Of a DNA stretch of 64,000 bases, positions 63,771 through 64,000 are shown piece after piece. A program made the translations under genes and the position numbers. This stretch comes from Onchocerca lupi. Lineage: Eukaryota > Nematoda > Chromadorea > Rhabditida > Onchocercidae. The notes beneath the pieces are model-generated. The model did not search any database. It was not told the origin of the DNA and saw nothing but the letters and a program-made list of their open reading frames with translations. The stretch spans positions 51,169 to 115,168 of the forward strand of contig JAOVVO010000206.1 of the NCBI GenBank assembly GCA_028564675.1. The letters run 5' to 3'. Each line of letters starts with the position of its first letter. Positions within the stretch are counted from its first letter, which is position 1.

Positions 63771-64000
63771 GGGGGTGATAAGACCGATGTTGTGGCTAGT
63801 CGTTTGACTTGCATAACGGCTGGTATTGTGCGTAGGATGTGGTTGCGTATGCCTTCCCATGCCGATTATCACCTGTTTTTGCCTACTACGGCTGTGGTTA
63901 GTTTGGCTCATGGTACTGATTGTGGGGGAGGTGGAGGCAAGATTCAGGTTGGCGTGACTTTGTATTGGTTGCGTCAGGCTGCATTGGTTGTTTGAGGGGT
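63771..64000. other. GC-richer, strand-skewed segment at the window edge
   Basis: Composition changes sharply at about 63771 from strongly AT-rich to near balanced, with the plus strand G/T-rich. Frames are open on both strands. The minus frame encodes a Ser/Thr/Gln/His/Asn-rich peptide open from the window end to beyond 63780, with a possible donor near 63783; it could be an internal exon of a minus gene. The plus frame (63792-63995) ends in TGA. Neither is recognised. Confidence 0.4.

Noticed and set aside
1..64000. Endosymbiont (Wolbachia-type) DNA inserted in the nuclear sequence
   Set aside because: No intron-free bacterial-like gene was recognised in any part; only the last 230 bases differ in composition and they are unidentified.

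Overview
The window is nuclear DNA of a small-genome nematode, most likely a filarial or other clade III worm. It is very AT-rich. The genes carry many short introns. Several start codons lie a few bases after a splice-acceptor-like sequence with no exon upstream, as expected for spliced-leader trans-splicing. The proteins are animal type. Species assignment is inference; there is no bacterial operon, phage or CRISPR structure.

Layout, left to right. 1-2148 holds little beyond one weak minus-strand exon candidate. 2149-5151 (+) is an 8-exon spermidine-synthase-fold methyltransferase-like gene. tRNA-Glu(UUC) and tRNA-Leu(CAG) follow at 6.7 and 8.2 kb. 9688-12500 (-) is a 6-exon gene that I assembled from exons too small to stand out as ORFs; it encodes a secreted, glycosylatable, cysteine-containing protein of 258 aa that I do not recognise. 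A tRNA-Arg(ACG) at 13.7 kb and an identical copy at 22.5 kb flank a 2-kb repeat with long inverted ends and the complete Cactin gene (17696-21941, -, 12 exons, 650 aa). 22.6-27.5 kb is gene-poor, with repeat relics and a duplicated 200-bp segment. 27514-29353 (+) is a two-exon secreted neuropeptide-like precursor whose intron contains a copy of the inverted-repeat element.

30.6-44.0 kb is a dense minus-strand block: mitochondrial elongation factor G1 (30611-36892, 19 exons, 746 aa) lies 465 bp downstream of ZW10/CZW-1 (37358-43960, 15 exons, about 766 aa), possibly an operon. Each gene has an intron that fits only with a GC-AG splice pair. 45204-48688 (+) is a MADF-domain protein with a BESS-like C-terminus, divergent from ZW10 across a 1.2-kb interval. 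49.5-51.5 kb is a cluster of repeat copies in both orientations. 54460-60457 (+) is an E2F transcription factor with DNA-binding, zipper, marked-box and pocket-binding regions. 60.5-63.77 kb has no recognisable gene, and the last 230 bases switch abruptly to a GC-richer, strand-skewed sequence.

The genes are mostly housekeeping or regulatory: splicing (Cactin), mitochondrial translation (mtEF-G1), spindle checkpoint and vesicle tethering (ZW10), and transcription (MADF, E2F). The accessory interest lies in the two unidentified secreted products and in a dispersed inverted-repeat family present in at least six places. I did not find a clearly novel multi-gene system.
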